A DNA stretch of 64,000 nt from Collimonas humicola (GCF_018304945.1 NZ_JAGQEE010000007.1:277583-341582); one strand, 5' to 3'; shown: positions 1-10,797, counted from the first letter of the stretch. Numbers and translations are program-made. The notes: generated by a model from the letters alone, not told the origin.

Positions 1-518
1 CTGGCCTGGTGCAGCAGGAAAAGAATTGCGGCGTCTTCGTGCGCCAGATCTCGGTCGAGGAAGCCGACGAGATCTATGAAGTGCGGGCAGCGCTGGATGA
101 GCTGATCGGCCGCAAGCTGGCAGCCGCCATCAAGCCGGCGCAGGTGCAGGAACTGCGCACGCTGCTGGAGCGCATGGATGGCATGGTCGCCCTGGGCGAT
201 GTCGACGGCTACCTGAAGCTGAACCTGGCCTTCCACGATGCCTTGGTGCAGTTCACCGCCAACAGGAAGCTGCTGCATACCTACCGCCGCCTGGTCAACG
301 AACTCAATCTGTTCCGCCGTTCGGCGCTGGCGCAAAAGGGCAGCTTGCCGACTTCCACTACCGAACATCACCAGATCGTCGACGCCATCGCCGCCGGCGA
401 TGCGCAGGCCGCCGGCGCCATCATGCGCGAACACGCCGAAGCCGGCCGCCAGCGCATGCATAAGGCGCAGGAAAAGATGGCCGCTGCAGCGGCAGCCGAA
501 CAGATCACCTTGAAGTAG
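1..518 (+). CDS. GntR-family regulator with FCD domain, 5' end cut by the window
   Basis: Only the ligand-binding half is present; the reading frame is open from base 3 and the N-terminal winged-helix DNA-binding domain lies outside the window. The visible part has the all-helical FCD pattern: an arginine-bearing first helix (EVRAALDELIGRKLA), then LAFHDAL, EHHQIVDAI and MREHAE, whose histidines and acidic residues bind metal in this fold. It ends 33 bases before phnA on the same strand, so it is probably the local regulator of the phosphonate operon. It resembles the phosphonate-associated Burkholderiales GntR group (PhnR-type), an assignment from memory. The ligand is likely a phosphonate or a pathway intermediate, which is inferred. 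Confidence 0.85.
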   Translation, partial: GLVQQEKNCGVFVRQISVEEADEIYEVRAALDELIGRKLAAAIKPAQVQELRTLLERMDGMVALGDVDGYLKLNLAFHDALVQFTANRKLLHTYRRLVNELNLFRRSALAQKGSLPTSTTEHHQIVDAIAAGDAQAAGAIMREHAEAGRQRMHKAQEKMAAAAAAEQITLK

Positions 519-1793
<1,275 letters not shown>

Positions 1794-1853
1794 GCACGCG
1801 CAATAAGCATGCGCAGTAAGCAAGAAACTACAACCATCGATTGATTCGAGGAC

Positions 1854-3314
1854 ATGATGCTGACCGAACTGAGCAAGCTCAAGCAGGACGAACCTTTACA
1901 TCAAGACATGCGGATTGCCGGCAAGCTGGTCGGCAACCCGCGCCGCATAGAAATCCGCAATCCCTTCAACGGCGCGCTGGTCGGTTCGGTGCCGAAAGCC
2001 ACGGCGGACGACATCCGCCATGCGTTCAAGGCGGCGCGGGCGTTCCGCTCGCCGCTGACGCGCTTCGAGCGTTCGCGCATCATGCTGCGCGCCGCCGAAC
2101 TGCTGCGCGCCAATACCGACGCCATCTCGGACCTGATCACGGCGGAAGCCGGCCTGTGCAAGAAGGACAGCCTGTACGAAGTCGGCCGTGCCTGCGACGT
2201 CTTCGTGTTTGCCGCCAACCAGGCGCTGGTGGACGACGGCCAGGTGTTTTCCTGCGACCTGACGCCGCATGGCAAGCAGCGCAAGGTCTATACGCTGAAG
2301 GAGCCGCTGCTGGGCGCGATCTCGGCCATCACGCCATTCAATCATCCGCTCAACCAGGTCGCCCACAAGGTCGCGCCATCGATTGCCACCAACAACCGCA
2401 TGGTACTGAAGCCGACGGAGAAGACGCCGCTGTCGGCCTTGCTGCTGGCCGATATCCTGTACGAAGCCGGCTTGCCGCCGGAAATGTTCTCGGTGGTGAC
2501 CGGCGATCCGGCCGAAATCGCCGACGAGATGCTGATCAATCCGGATGTCGACCTGGTGACGTTTACCGGCGGCGTGCCGATCGGTAAATACATCGCCGGC
2601 AAAGCCGTGTACAAGCGCCAGGTGCTGGAGCTGGGCGGCAACGATCCGATCATCGTGATGGAAGACGCCGACCTGGAAGAGGCGGCAACGCTGGCGGTAT
2701 CCGGCTCCTACAAGAATTCCGGCCAGCGCTGCACCGCCATCAAGCGCATGATCGTGCACCAGGCCGTGGCTGACGAATTCGTCGATCTGCTGGTGCGCAA
2801 GACCAAGGCTGTCAAGTACGGCAATCCTATGGATCTGCAGAACGACATGGGCACCGTGATCGACGCCCGTTCCGCCAGCGCCTTCGAAGCCAAGGTGAAC
2901 GACGCCTGCCAGCGCGGCGCCAAGCTGTTGTTCGGCAATCAGCGCGACGGTGCCGTGTATTCGCCCACTGTGCTGGACCACGTTCCGGCCGATTGCCAGC
3001 TGGTGGCGGAAGAGACTTTCGGACCGGTATCGCCGGTGATCCGCTGCACCGATATCGCCGATGCGATCCGCATCTCGAACTCGACGCCTTACGGCTTGTC
3101 GTCCTCGGTCTGCACCAACCGGCTCGATTACATCACGCGCTTCGTGCGCGAGCTGGAAGTCGGCAGCATCAATGTCCGTGAAGTCCCGGGCTATCGCCTG
3201 GAGCTGACGCCGTTCGGCGGCATCAAGGATTCCGGCCTCGGCTACAAGGAAGGCGTGCAAGAAGCGATGAAGAGCTTCTGCAATACCAAAACCTATTCCT
3301 TGCCCTGGAACTGA
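1854..3314 (+). CDS. phnY: Phosphonoacetaldehyde dehydrogenase
   Basis: NAD(P)-dependent aldehyde dehydrogenase family protein of 486 residues that would oxidise phosphonoacetaldehyde to phosphonoacetate for PhnA. The fold signature is clear: cofactor-binding FTGGVPIGK near 237-245, general base E259 in LELGGND, and catalytic C293 in SGQRCTAIK. It starts at ATGATG about 60 bases after phnA and ends 13 bases before the HD-domain gene, so the four genes look co-transcribed. The substrate call rests on family resemblance and on linkage to phnA. The symbol phnY is also used for an unrelated dioxygenase that works with PhnZ; that enzyme is not meant here. Confidence 0.9.
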   Translation: MMLTELSKLKQDEPLHQDMRIAGKLVGNPRRIEIRNPFNGALVGSVPKATADDIRHAFKAARAFRSPLTRFERSRIMLRAAELLRANTDAISDLITAEAGLCKKDSLYEVGRACDVFVFAANQALVDDGQVFSCDLTPHGKQRKVYTLKEPLLGAISAITPFNHPLNQVAHKVAPSIATNNRMVLKPTEKTPLSALLLADILYEAGLPPEMFSVVTGDPAEIADEMLINPDVDLVTFTGGVPIGKYIAGKAVYKRQVLELGGNDPIIVMEDADLEEAATLAVSGSYKNSGQRCTAIKRMIVHQAVADEFVDLLVRKTKAVKYGNPMDLQNDMGTVIDARSASAFEAKVNDACQRGAKLLFGNQRDGAVYSPTVLDHVPADCQLVAEETFGPVSPVIRCTDIADAIRISNSTPYGLSSSVCTNRLDYITRFVRELEVGSINVREVPGYRLELTPFGGIKDSGLGYKEGVQEAMKSFCNTKTYSLPWN

Positions 3315-3327
3315 GCGGGAAGAAAAC

Positions 3328-3876
3328 ATGCTCACTATTGCGCAAATCTGCGATCTGTTTGAACAAGGCGGCCATGAAATGTACAGCGGCGAACCGGTCA
3401 ACCAGCTGCAGCATGCTCTGCAATCGGCGACCCTGGCCGCGCAGGCCGGCGCCACGGACGAACTGGTGTGCGCCGCCTTGCTGCACGACCTCGGCCATCT
3501 GCTCAATCCGCAAGGCGAGACGCCGTCGGCGCGCGGCGTCGACGACACCCATCAATATTTTGCCATCCCTTATCTGCGCGGCTTGTTCAGCGCGGCGGTG
3601 CTGGAGCCGATCCGTCTGCACGTGGACGCCAAGCGCTATCTATGCGCGACCGACACCGCCTATTGGGGACGTCTTTCCGAAGATTCCAAGCGCAGCCTGG
3701 AATTGCAGGGCGGCGTATTTTCCGCGGCCGACGCTGCGCAGTTCGTTGCCCGGCCCTACGCTGCCGATGCCGTCAGCCTGCGCCTTTGGGACGATCAGGC
3801 CAAGGTGGCAGGAATGCAGACGCCAGATCTGCAGCATTTCGCCAGGCTGATGTCGGCCTGTGCTTTGACCTCTTAG
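3328..3876 (+). CDS. PhnZ-like HD-domain oxygenase of phosphonate operons
   Basis: A 182-residue HD-domain protein of the mixed-valent diiron oxygenase type. Residues matching the PhnZ active site are visible: Y19 and E22 (MYSGEPVNQ), H29 (LQHALQ), the HD pair in LLHDLGHLL, a downstream IRLHVDAKRYL segment with histidine and lysine, and a late aspartate in LRLWDDQAK. PhnZ oxidatively splits 2-amino-1-hydroxyethylphosphonate to glycine and phosphate. The dioxygenase that makes this substrate is not in the window, and the neighbours run a phosphonoacetate pathway, so the true substrate is uncertain. It belongs to the HDIG group known to accompany phosphonate degradation operons. Confidence 0.85.
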   Translation: MLTIAQICDLFEQGGHEMYSGEPVNQLQHALQSATLAAQAGATDELVCAALLHDLGHLLNPQGETPSARGVDDTHQYFAIPYLRGLFSAAVLEPIRLHVDAKRYLCATDTAYWGRLSEDSKRSLELQGGVFSAADAAQFVARPYAADAVSLRLWDDQAKVAGMQTPDLQHFARLMSACALTS

Positions 3877-3914
3877 TTACTCTTTAATCGTTGCTCATCT
3901 AGGATCGATCCCTC

Positions 3915-5303
3915 ATGCGCCCATTCTGGCTGGAAGATGCTCTATTCGCCGACGGCGAGCTGGCTCCCGCGCTGCAAGGCCGGCAAAAAGCCGACGTGGC
4001 GATTGTCGGCGGCGGCTTTACCGGCCTGTGGACTGCGATCCAGCTGAAGCAGCAGGATCCGGCGCTGGACATCGCCATCATCGAGAGCGACCTGTGCGGC
4101 GCCGGCGCCAGCGGCCGCAATGGCGGCTGCCTGCTGACCTGGTCGACCAAGTTTCTCACTTTGCGGCGTCTGTTCGGCGAGGCCGAAGCGGTCAGGCTGG
4201 TGAAGGCTTCGGAAGCGGCGGTCGAGCATATCGGCGATTTCTGCCGCGAACACAGGATCAACGCCGAATTCCGCCAGGACGGCACGCTTTACACCGCCAC
4301 CACCAAAGCCCAGCTGGGCGTGCTGGATCCGGTGCTGGCCGAATTGCAGCGCCAGGGCATCAGTTCCTATCATTCCTTGCCGGATGCTGAAGTGCAGCGC
4401 CGTTCCGGTTCGACGCGCAATCTCTCCGGCATATTTTCACCGATGGCGGCGACCGTCCATCCGGGCAAGCTGGTGCGCGGATTGCGCCGCGTCGCCTTGC
4501 AGATGGGGGGGCGGATTTATGAACGAACGCCGATGCTGTCCTTCACGCCCGGCGCCAGCGTTGTCTTGCAAACGCCCGCCGGCAGCCTGCAGGCCGGCAA
4601 GATGGTGCTGGCGATCAATGCCTGGATGGCCAGCCGTTTCCCGCAGTTCGAACGCACGCTGGCGGTAGTGTCCAGCGACATGGTGATCACGGAAAAATGT
4701 CCCGAGCTGCTGCAGCGGATAGGCCTGACAGACGGCGTATCGGTGCTCGACTCGCGCACCTTCGTGTTCTATTACCGCAGCACAGAAGACGGCCGCCTGA
4801 TGCTGGGCAAGGGCGGCAACACCTTCGCCTGGCGCGGCCGCATCCTGCCGGTATTCGACCAGCGTTCCCCCTATGAGCAGCAACTCCAGCGCAGCCTGCA
4901 CGAATTCTTCCCGGCGCTGGCCGGCGTGCCGATTACCGCCAGCTGGAACGGACCGTCAGACCGTTCGGTCACCGGTTTCCCGTTCTTCGGACGGCTGAAC
5001 GATATGCCGAATGTGTTCTACGGTTTCGGCTATTCCGGCAACGGTGTCGGCCCCAGCTACATGGGCGGGCAACTGCTGTCATCGCTGGTGCTCGGACTGG
5101 ACAACGACTGGAGCCGCAGCCCGCTGGCGACCGGCCCGCGCGGACAGTTTCCGCCGGAGCCGGTGCGTTATCTCGGCTCGCTGCTGGTGCGCAACGCCAT
5201 CCGCCGCAAGGAACTGGCGGAAGACCACGATCGCAAACCGTGGCTGCTGGACCAGATGCTGAGCAAGCTGGCCAACGCGGCCGGCAAGGCTGACAAAGCT
5301 TAA
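3915..5303 (+). CDS. FAD-dependent aminophosphonate oxidoreductase (PbfD1-like)
   Basis: A 462-residue DAO/GlyOx-type flavoprotein. The FAD dinucleotide-binding GGGFTG motif is at 32-37, followed by the acidic ribose-binding end of strand 2 (IIESD) and the GASGRNGG loop typical of this oxidase family; the C-terminal FYGFGYSGNGVGPSYMGG segment contacts flavin. Members found in phosphonate operons are annotated as putative aminophosphonate oxidoreductases, and characterised PbfD-type enzymes oxidise N-methylated 2-aminoethylphosphonate to phosphonoacetaldehyde. That product would feed the dehydrogenase and PhnA upstream. It is the last gene of the operon, 38 bases after the HD gene. The exact substrate is inferred. 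Confidence 0.82.
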   Translation: MRPFWLEDALFADGELAPALQGRQKADVAIVGGGFTGLWTAIQLKQQDPALDIAIIESDLCGAGASGRNGGCLLTWSTKFLTLRRLFGEAEAVRLVKASEAAVEHIGDFCREHRINAEFRQDGTLYTATTKAQLGVLDPVLAELQRQGISSYHSLPDAEVQRRSGSTRNLSGIFSPMAATVHPGKLVRGLRRVALQMGGRIYERTPMLSFTPGASVVLQTPAGSLQAGKMVLAINAWMASRFPQFERTLAVVSSDMVITEKCPELLQRIGLTDGVSVLDSRTFVFYYRSTEDGRLMLGKGGNTFAWRGRILPVFDQRSPYEQQLQRSLHEFFPALAGVPITASWNGPSDRSVTGFPFFGRLNDMPNVFYGFGYSGNGVGPSYMGGQLLSSLVLGLDNDWSRSPLATGPRGQFPPEPVRYLGSLLVRNAIRRKELAEDHDRKPWLLDQMLSKLANAAGKADKA

Positions 5304-5406
5304 CGTAAGACATTGCTTAGTTTTTAATTAAGTTTCATCTCATCCCATGCGTTATCGCTATGATCTGAGCTAACTGATTTCCAACATGATGTTTGCGAGG
5401 ATAGAG

Positions 5407-6109
5407 ATGAGATCTGCCATTTCGCGCGTTGCTGCTTTGTTTTTTGCCATTCCGGGGTTCATGAGCAGCGCCAGCGTTGTTGCCGCGGAAGGCGGCGCGG
5501 CTGCTGCGCTGAGTGTGCAGTTTGGGAAACCGACATACATGCAGCGGCTTTATTACAGAAAACTGTATGAAAAAAAGCCGTTTCATGACGCCATCTTGTT
5601 TTATTACGATAACGGTCTGTATAAGATCATTTCGCCAGGCGAGGAGCACTATGGCAGTTATGTTGTCGATGGCAGTTTCGGCGCAGAAAAATACACGGTG
5701 CACTTCATCGCCTTTCCTTCCGCGGACTGGAATAACACCAGCGCCTACCATGTGCTGGAATTCGATAACGCAAGGCATAGGTTCACGCAACGCGCAATCG
5801 TGCCGGTCGACGGCAAAATCCCGCAACAGCACGGCGATTTTTCAACGAGTGAAAACAACGTAGCCAATCCGCTTGGCACCAACTGGGAAAATGGCAAAAA
5901 TCTGATGCCCCTGACTGACGGGAGAGAATGAATCGATCCATGCCGCCGCCGCGCAGCCATTGTCGTATCCGGCGAAGGAGGCGGAGCAGTTCCCCGGTAT
6001 CGAGAAGCGCAGCTGCGATCTGGTTTCGCAGGCCTGGCCGGCCAACTATCCCACCGCGCCGCCGCCAAGCGGCTATCCCGCCGGCAAAAGCCTGGCGGCT
6101 ATCCCATAG
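5407..6109 (+). pseudogene. Secreted protein of unknown function, split by a 4-base tandem duplication
   Basis: The first part (5407-5931) starts with a signal peptide (AALFFAIPGFMSSASVVAA) and encodes about 175 residues unlike any family I know. ATG 5407 is preferred over 5386 because GAGGATAG lies just upstream. The frame stops at 5931, but another frame is open from 5915 to TAG 6107-6109 with strongly coding-like codons (ending SGYPAGKSLAAIP). At the junction the DNA reads CTGACTGACG. Removing one 4-base unit joins the two frames seamlessly into a protein of about 232 residues. I therefore read it as one gene disrupted by slippage duplication. The alternative is a functional shorter protein followed by non-coding DNA. 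Confidence 0.6.
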
Positions 6110-6174
6110 CCGGCAACAGAAAAGCAGATTTCCATAGATTATTTGGCAAGCCAAGCATCTGCTGGCCGGACTTG

Positions 6175-6180
6175 TATAAT
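6175..6180 (+). promoter_or_regulatory. Putative -10 box upstream of ubiE
   Basis: A perfect TATAAT lies 28 bases before the ubiE start codon. No convincing -35 hexamer is seen at 16-18 bases upstream, so activator or extended contacts would be needed. Confidence 0.45.
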
Positions 6181-6208
6181 GTAAGACTGCCAAAACAAGC
6201 TTGCCACC

Positions 6209-6943
6209 ATGACCAACACCACGCATTTCGGTTATAAAACCGTCTCCGAGGACGATAAAGTCCACAAAGTCGCCGAAGTTTTCCACTCGGTTGCGCCTAA
6301 ATACGACGTCATGAACGATCTGATGTCGGCCGGCCTGCATCGCGTCTGGAAGATTTTCACCATCGCCCAGGCAGCCATCCGTCCCGGTTTCAAGGTGCTG
6401 GATATCGCCGGCGGCACCGGCGACCTGGCCAAGGCGTTCGCCAAGCGCGCCGGGCCTACCGGCGAGGTCTGGCTGACCGACATCAACGAGTCGATGCTGC
6501 GCGTCGGCCGTGATCGTCTCTTGAATAATGGCTTGTCCACCCCCACCTTGCTATGCGACGCCGAGAAATTGCCGTTCCCGGACAATTATTTCGACCGCGT
6601 CTCGGTGGCCTTCGGTTTGCGCAACATGACGCACAAGGATGCCGCACTGGCGGAAATGCGCCGTGTGCTGAAGCCGGGCGGCAAGTTGTTGGTGCTGGAG
6701 TTTTCGAAAGTGTGGGAGCCTTTGAAAAAGCCCTACGACGTCTACTCGTTTTCCGTATTGCCGTGGCTGGGCAAGCAGATTGCCAATGATTCTGAAAGCT
6801 ATCGCTACCTGGCGGAGTCGATCCGCATGCATCCCGATCAGGACACCCTGAAACAGATGATGACGGATGCGGGCCTGGCGCGGGTTGAGTATTTCAATTT
6901 AACTGCCGGTGTGGCGGCCTTGCATACCGGCATAAAACTGTAG
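6209..6943 (+). CDS. ubiE: Demethylmenaquinone/ubiquinone C-methyltransferase UbiE
   Basis: SAM-dependent C-methyltransferase of ubiquinone (and menaquinone where present) synthesis. The 244-residue protein has the family length. It begins [11 protein letters not shown] with the YDVMNDLMS segment, and has SAM motif [10 protein letters not shown] (64-72), DINESML, and the family signature [26 protein letters not shown]. It ends [14 protein letters not shown], the typical UbiE C-terminus. It leads a run of ubiquinone genes (ubiJ, ubiB) interrupted only by a Tim44-like gene that begins 8 bases after its stop codon. Confidence 0.97.
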   Translation: MTNTTHFGYKTVSEDDKVHKVAEVFHSVAPKYDVMNDLMSAGLHRVWKIFTIAQAAIRPGFKVLDIAGGTGDLAKAFAKRAGPTGEVWLTDINESMLRVGRDRLLNNGLSTPTLLCDAEKLPFPDNYFDRVSVAFGLRNMTHKDAALAEMRRVLKPGGKLLVLEFSKVWEPLKKPYDVYSFSVLPWLGKQIANDSESYRYLAESIRMHPDQDTLKQMMTDAGLARVEYFNLTAGVAALHTGIKL

Positions 6944-6951
6944 GAGCTCGC

Positions 6952-7899
6952 ATGAAGAAGTTTTTGCTGATGTTGCTGATGGTCGCAACCACCCTGTCGA
7001 TGACAATATCGAATGCCGACGCCCGTCGTCTCGGCGGCGGCGGTTCGTTCGGCAAGCAGTCGTCCGGCATTTCGCGCCAGGCGCCAAGCGCGCCGTCGCA
7101 GAATTTCGGCAGCGCCAACCAGGCCAGGCCGGCGGCGCCTGCCGCCACGCCGTCTGCGGTTCCGCCTAAACCGGCCAGCCCATGGAAGGGCATCCTCGGC
7201 GGCGCCTTGCTGGGTCTCGGCCTGGGCGCCCTGATGTCGCATTTCGGCCTGGGCGGCGCTTTCGGCTCGTTCCTGATGATGGCCTTGCTGGCGGTCGCGG
7301 TGATTTTTGTTGTGCGATTGGTAATGCGCAAGAACAGCCCAGCGCCGGCGGCATATTCCGGTCCAGGCTCGGCGCCTAACCTGGGCGGCAATCTTCCCGC
7401 CGCCAATTTCGATAGCAATTCGTCCAGTTTCACGCCTGAAATCGGTTCTCGCGTCAATTCCGCTTCATCGTTCCAAGCCTCAGCCGCTCCGGCCGCCGCG
7501 GCTAACAGCGCTCCTTGGGGGATTCCGGCGGATTTCGACGTGCCCGGCTTCGTCCGCAGCGCCAAGACTTACTTCATTCGCCTGCAGGCCGCCTGGGACA
7601 AGGCCGACATCAACGATATCCGCGAATTCACCACGCCGGAAATGTTTGGCGAACTGCGCCTGCAATTGCAGGAACGCGGCGCTTCGCCGAATAACACCGA
7701 CGTCGTGCAGCTGGATGGCGAACTGATGGGCATCGAAACCGTCGGCAACGATTACCTGGCCAGCGTCAAGTTCACCGGCCTGATCAAGGAAGTGCCGGAA
7801 GCCTCGGCCGAGCCGTTCACTGAAGTCTGGAACCTGTCCAAGCCCTTGTCGGGGCAGGGCGGCTGGGTTCTGGCGGGAATTCAGCAAGTGGCGGCATAA
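6952..7899 (+). CDS. Tim44-like domain membrane protein
   Basis: A 315-residue protein with an N-terminal hydrophobic segment (FLLMLLMVATTLSM), a Gly/Ser/Pro/Ala-rich linker, a hydrophobic region at about 80-125 that could span the membrane twice, a second Ser/Ala-rich linker, and a C-terminal Tim44-like domain from about residue 185. That domain resembles the mitochondrial import protein Tim44; bacterial members are inner-membrane proteins of poorly defined role. The gene follows ubiE by 8 bases and is closed by a strong terminator, so it is co-transcribed with ubiE. Its place inside the ubiquinone cluster suggests, but does not show, a membrane role connected with it. Confidence 0.85.
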   Translation: MKKFLLMLLMVATTLSMTISNADARRLGGGGSFGKQSSGISRQAPSAPSQNFGSANQARPAAPAATPSAVPPKPASPWKGILGGALLGLGLGALMSHFGLGGAFGSFLMMALLAVAVIFVVRLVMRKNSPAPAAYSGPGSAPNLGGNLPAANFDSNSSSFTPEIGSRVNSASSFQASAAPAAAANSAPWGIPADFDVPGFVRSAKTYFIRLQAAWDKADINDIREFTTPEMFGELRLQLQERGASPNNTDVVQLDGELMGIETVGNDYLASVKFTGLIKEVPEASAEPFTEVWNLSKPLSGQGGWVLAGIQQVAA

Positions 7900-7963
7900 G
7901 GCCCTGTCTTGCCGCGCGCCAGAGCATAAACAGGCTCTGGGCCTGACAAACTGATAAACTTGG

Positions 7964-7998
7964 ACCGCCCATGAATAATCATGGGCGGTTTTATTTTA
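7964..7998 (+). terminator. Rho-independent terminator after the ubiE/Tim44 unit
   Basis: An 11-bp perfect stem (7964-7974 with 7979-7989), loop ATAA, followed by TTTATTTTA. It ends exactly where the ubiJ start codon begins. Confidence 0.85.
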
Positions 7999-8606
7999 TG
8001 ACGATGACTTCACCACTAAACTTCAAGCCGATTACCGCGTCTGTCAATCACCTGTTGGCGCAAGAACCGTGGGCGCAGCGTATCCTGGCGTCGCACGCCG
8101 GCAAGGTCGCCTGTTTCGACGGCGGCGCCGTCAAGCTGAGCTGGCAGGTCGGCGTCGACGGCTTGCTGCAGGCGCCGCCCACGGATACGGATGAAAAGGT
8201 GGTGAACCTCCCCAACGTCACCATCCGCGTCAATCTGGCGGATTTGCCGCTGATCGCACAGAACCGCGAGCGTGCTTTCTCCTACGTGAAGATCGAGGGC
8301 GACGCCGATTTTGCCAATGCGATTTCCCAAGTCAGCCAGGGTTTGCGCTGGGATGCCGAACACGATCTGAGCAAGCTGGTCGGCGATATCGCCGCCGTGC
8401 GCATCGTTTCCGGCGGCAACGCGCTGATCGCAGGCGTTCTCTCGACGCATAAAAAGCTGGCGGAAAACCTGGCCGAATATTTTCTGGAAGAACAGCCGAT
8501 GCTGGTGCGGCCGCGGGCTGTGTCCGACTTTACGAATGATGTCACCAGGCTGCGCGACGATCTGGAGCGCCTGGCGAAACGCATCAACAAATTGAAAACC
8601 CCATGA
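7998..8606 (+). CDS. ubiJ: Ubiquinone biosynthesis accessory factor UbiJ (SCP2 domain)
   Basis: UbiJ is a lipid-binding SCP2-fold protein that organises the cytosolic ubiquinone synthesis complex; it catalyses no reaction itself. The 202-residue product has an SCP2-like N-terminal domain (about 10-110: [25 protein letters not shown]) and the family C-terminal coiled segment ([18 protein letters not shown]). Its last four bases overlap the ubiB start (ATGA), the usual ubiJ-ubiB pairing. An upstream in-frame ATG at 7971 lies inside a terminator stem, so ATG 7998 (MTMTSPLNF) or 8004 is more likely, although neither has a clear ribosome binding site. Confidence 0.88.
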   Translation: MTMTSPLNFKPITASVNHLLAQEPWAQRILASHAGKVACFDGGAVKLSWQVGVDGLLQAPPTDTDEKVVNLPNVTIRVNLADLPLIAQNRERAFSYVKIEGDADFANAISQVSQGLRWDAEHDLSKLVGDIAAVRIVSGGNALIAGVLSTHKKLAENLAEYFLEEQPMLVRPRAVSDFTNDVTRLRDDLERLAKRINKLKTP

Positions 8607-10180
8607 TTCTGAAATTTTTGCGAGTTCTTAAGATCGTCCGCGTTGCGGTGCGTTACGGCCTGGACGATATTGCCATGTCGGGTTTTGATACGCCGCGCAT
8701 CTCCAAGCTGATCGATACCCTGATTTTCTGGCGCGATATTTCGGCGCCGCGCGGCGAGCGTTTGCGCATGGCGCTGGAAGAGCTGGGGCCGATTTTCGTC
8801 AAGTTCGGACAAGTGCTGTCGACCCGTCGCGATTTGGTGCCGGGCGACATGGTCGACGAGTTGGCGCGCCTGCAGGATCGGGTGCCGCCCTTCAGCTCGG
8901 ACCTGGCGATTGCACAGATCGAAAAATCATTGAAGGCCCATCCGGATGAGTTGTTCGCCAGCTTCGAGCGCGAGCCGGTGGCCTCGGCCTCGATTGCGCA
9001 GGTACACTTTGCGACACTGAGAAACGGCAAGGAAGTAGCGGTCAAGGTGCTGCGTCCCGGCATGAAGAAATCCATCGATGAAGACGTGGCGCTGATGCAT
9101 ATCGCCGCCGGCCTGGTCGAGAGATTGTGGGCCGACGGCCGCCGCCTGAAGGCGCGTGAAGTGGTGGGCGAATTCGACAAGTATCTGCACGATGAGCTGG
9201 ACCTGATGCGCGAAGCCGCCAACGGCAGCCAGCTGCGCCGCAATTTCGCCGATTCGGATTTGCTGGTGGTGCCCGAGATGTACTGGGAATACTGCTCGCC
9301 TTCGGTGATCGTGATGGAACGCATGCACGGCATCCCGATTTCGCAGCTGGACCGCCTGCGAGACGCCGGCGTCGATCTCGGCAAGCTGTCGCGCGACGGC
9401 GTCGAGATTTTCTTCACCCAGGTGTTCCGTGACGGCTTTTTCCATGCCGACATGCATCCCGGGAATATCCTGGTGTCGGTAGCGCCGGCCACTTTCGGCC
9501 GCTACATCGCACTTGACTTCGGCATCGTCGGCACCCTCAACGATTTCGACAAGGATTATCTGTCGCAGAATTTCCTGGCGTTTTTCCAGCGCGATTACAA
9601 GCGCGTGGCGGAAGCGCATATCGAATCCGGCTGGGCGCCCAAGGAAACCCGGGTCGACGAACTGGAGTCGGCAGTGCGTGCCTGCTGCGAGCCGATCTTC
9701 GACCGGCCGCTGAAAGATATTTCCTTCGGCCAGGTGCTGCTGCGCCTGTTCCAGACCTCGCGCCGCTTCAATGTCGAAGTGCAGCCGCAGCTGGTGCTCC
9801 TGCAAAAGACCTTGCTCAATGTCGAAGGCCTGGGCCGCCAGCTCGATCCGGACCTGGACCTGTGGAAGACCGCCAAGCCGCACCTGGAGCGCTGGATGAG
9901 CGAGCAGATGGGCTGGCGCGGCCTGCTGCAGCATCTGAAAATCGAAGTGCCGCGTTACAGCAAGCTGCTGCCGCAACTGCCGCGGCTGGCGCATCAGGTA
10001 ATGACCAAGGCCATCGAGCCGCGCGGCGAACACAGTAATGAACTGATGTGGCAGCTGATTGCCGAGCAACGCAAGACCAACCACTTCCTGGGCATCGTGG
10101 TCTATCTCGGCGGCGGCGTCATCGCGGGTGTGTTGCTGACGCTGCTTTATCTTCGCTTCGCGCACAGAATCTGGTGGTAG
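8603..10180 (+). CDS. ubiB: Ubiquinone biosynthesis atypical kinase/ATPase UbiB
   Basis: UbiB-family (ADCK/ABC1) atypical kinase required for ubiquinone synthesis, anchored in the inner membrane. The 525-residue protein shows the KxGQ motif (KFGQ, 67-70, followed by STRRDLVP), the alanine-rich loop ASASIAQVH (128-136) that replaces the glycine loop, K148 in VAVKVLRPG, and the catalytic and metal-binding [12 protein letters not shown] and ALDFGIVG segments. Two hydrophobic C-terminal stretches form the membrane anchor. Translation is coupled to ubiJ by a 4-base overlap. Confidence 0.97.
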   Translation: MILKFLRVLKIVRVAVRYGLDDIAMSGFDTPRISKLIDTLIFWRDISAPRGERLRMALEELGPIFVKFGQVLSTRRDLVPGDMVDELARLQDRVPPFSSDLAIAQIEKSLKAHPDELFASFEREPVASASIAQVHFATLRNGKEVAVKVLRPGMKKSIDEDVALMHIAAGLVERLWADGRRLKAREVVGEFDKYLHDELDLMREAANGSQLRRNFADSDLLVVPEMYWEYCSPSVIVMERMHGIPISQLDRLRDAGVDLGKLSRDGVEIFFTQVFRDGFFHADMHPGNILVSVAPATFGRYIALDFGIVGTLNDFDKDYLSQNFLAFFQRDYKRVAEAHIESGWAPKETRVDELESAVRACCEPIFDRPLKDISFGQVLLRLFQTSRRFNVEVQPQLVLLQKTLLNVEGLGRQLDPDLDLWKTAKPHLERWMSEQMGWRGLLQHLKIEVPRYSKLLPQLPRLAHQVMTKAIEPRGEHSNELMWQLIAEQRKTNHFLGIVVYLGGGVIAGVLLTLLYLRFAHRIWW

Positions 10181-10182
10181 CC

Positions 10183-10797
10183 ATGGCGACTCCCGATGTT
10201 CCTCCCAAGTTTGCCAGCCGCGATCCCTCGCACCCCGATTTCTGGAGCGAGCGCTTCGAGCAGGATTTCAAGCCATGGGATACCGGCGGCGTGCCGCTGG
10301 CGCTGCAACAGTACGTGAACCGCAGCAGACCGGCATCGACCCTGATTCCCGGTTGCGGCACCGGCTACGAGGTAGCCTATCTGGCCGAGGCCGGCTGGGA
10401 TGTGACCGCCATCGATTTTTCCGGCGCCGCGGTGAGCGCCGCGCAGGCTGTACTGGGAAAGTGGTACGGGCGCGTGCTGCAGGCCGATTTCTTTACCTAT
10501 GAGGCGCAGCAACCGCTCGGCTTTATCTATGAGCGCGCCTTCCTGTGCGCTTTGCCGCCCGCACGGCGTGCCGATATCGTCCGCCGTTGGGCAGAGCTGT
10601 TGCCGGCCGGCGCCACGCTGGCCGGCTTCTTTTTTTTCGACGACTCGCCCAAAGGGCCGCCGTTCGGCATTAGCCGGGCTGAACTGGAACGCTTATTGCA
10701 TGTCGATTTCGAACTGGCCGATGAGCAGGATGTGACCGATTCCATCGCCGTATTTGCAGGCAAAGAGCGCTGGATGGAATGGCGCCGCCGAGGCTGA
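10183..10797 (+). CDS. SAM-dependent methyltransferase, TPMT-like family
   Basis: A 204-residue class I methyltransferase starting 2 bases after the ubiB stop. It begins with the FWSERFEQDFKPWDTGGVP segment typical of the thiopurine/thiol methyltransferase family, has SAM motif I LIPGCGTGYEV (54-64) and an acidic strand-2 end (VTAIDFS). TPMT-like proteins methylate sulfur, selenium or halide nucleophiles; nothing here selects among them. The position after ubiB suggests co-transcription, but no role in ubiquinone synthesis is implied. A rho-independent terminator follows. Confidence 0.85.
   Translation: MATPDVPPKFASRDPSHPDFWSERFEQDFKPWDTGGVPLALQQYVNRSRPASTLIPGCGTGYEVAYLAEAGWDVTAIDFSGAAVSAAQAVLGKWYGRVLQADFFTYEAQQPLGFIYERAFLCALPPARRADIVRRWAELLPAGATLAGFFFFDDSPKGPPFGISRAELERLLHVDFELADEQDVTDSIAVFAGKERWMEWRRRG

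Noticed and set aside
1896..3548. 550-codon open frame antisense to phnY
   Set aside because: The phnY frame carries all catalytic motifs, while this frame has shadow composition and no ribosome site.
7971..7997. Upstream ATG of ubiJ as the start codon
   Set aside because: It is inside the terminator stem, and the added residues (MNNHGRFYF) do not look like the family N-terminus.
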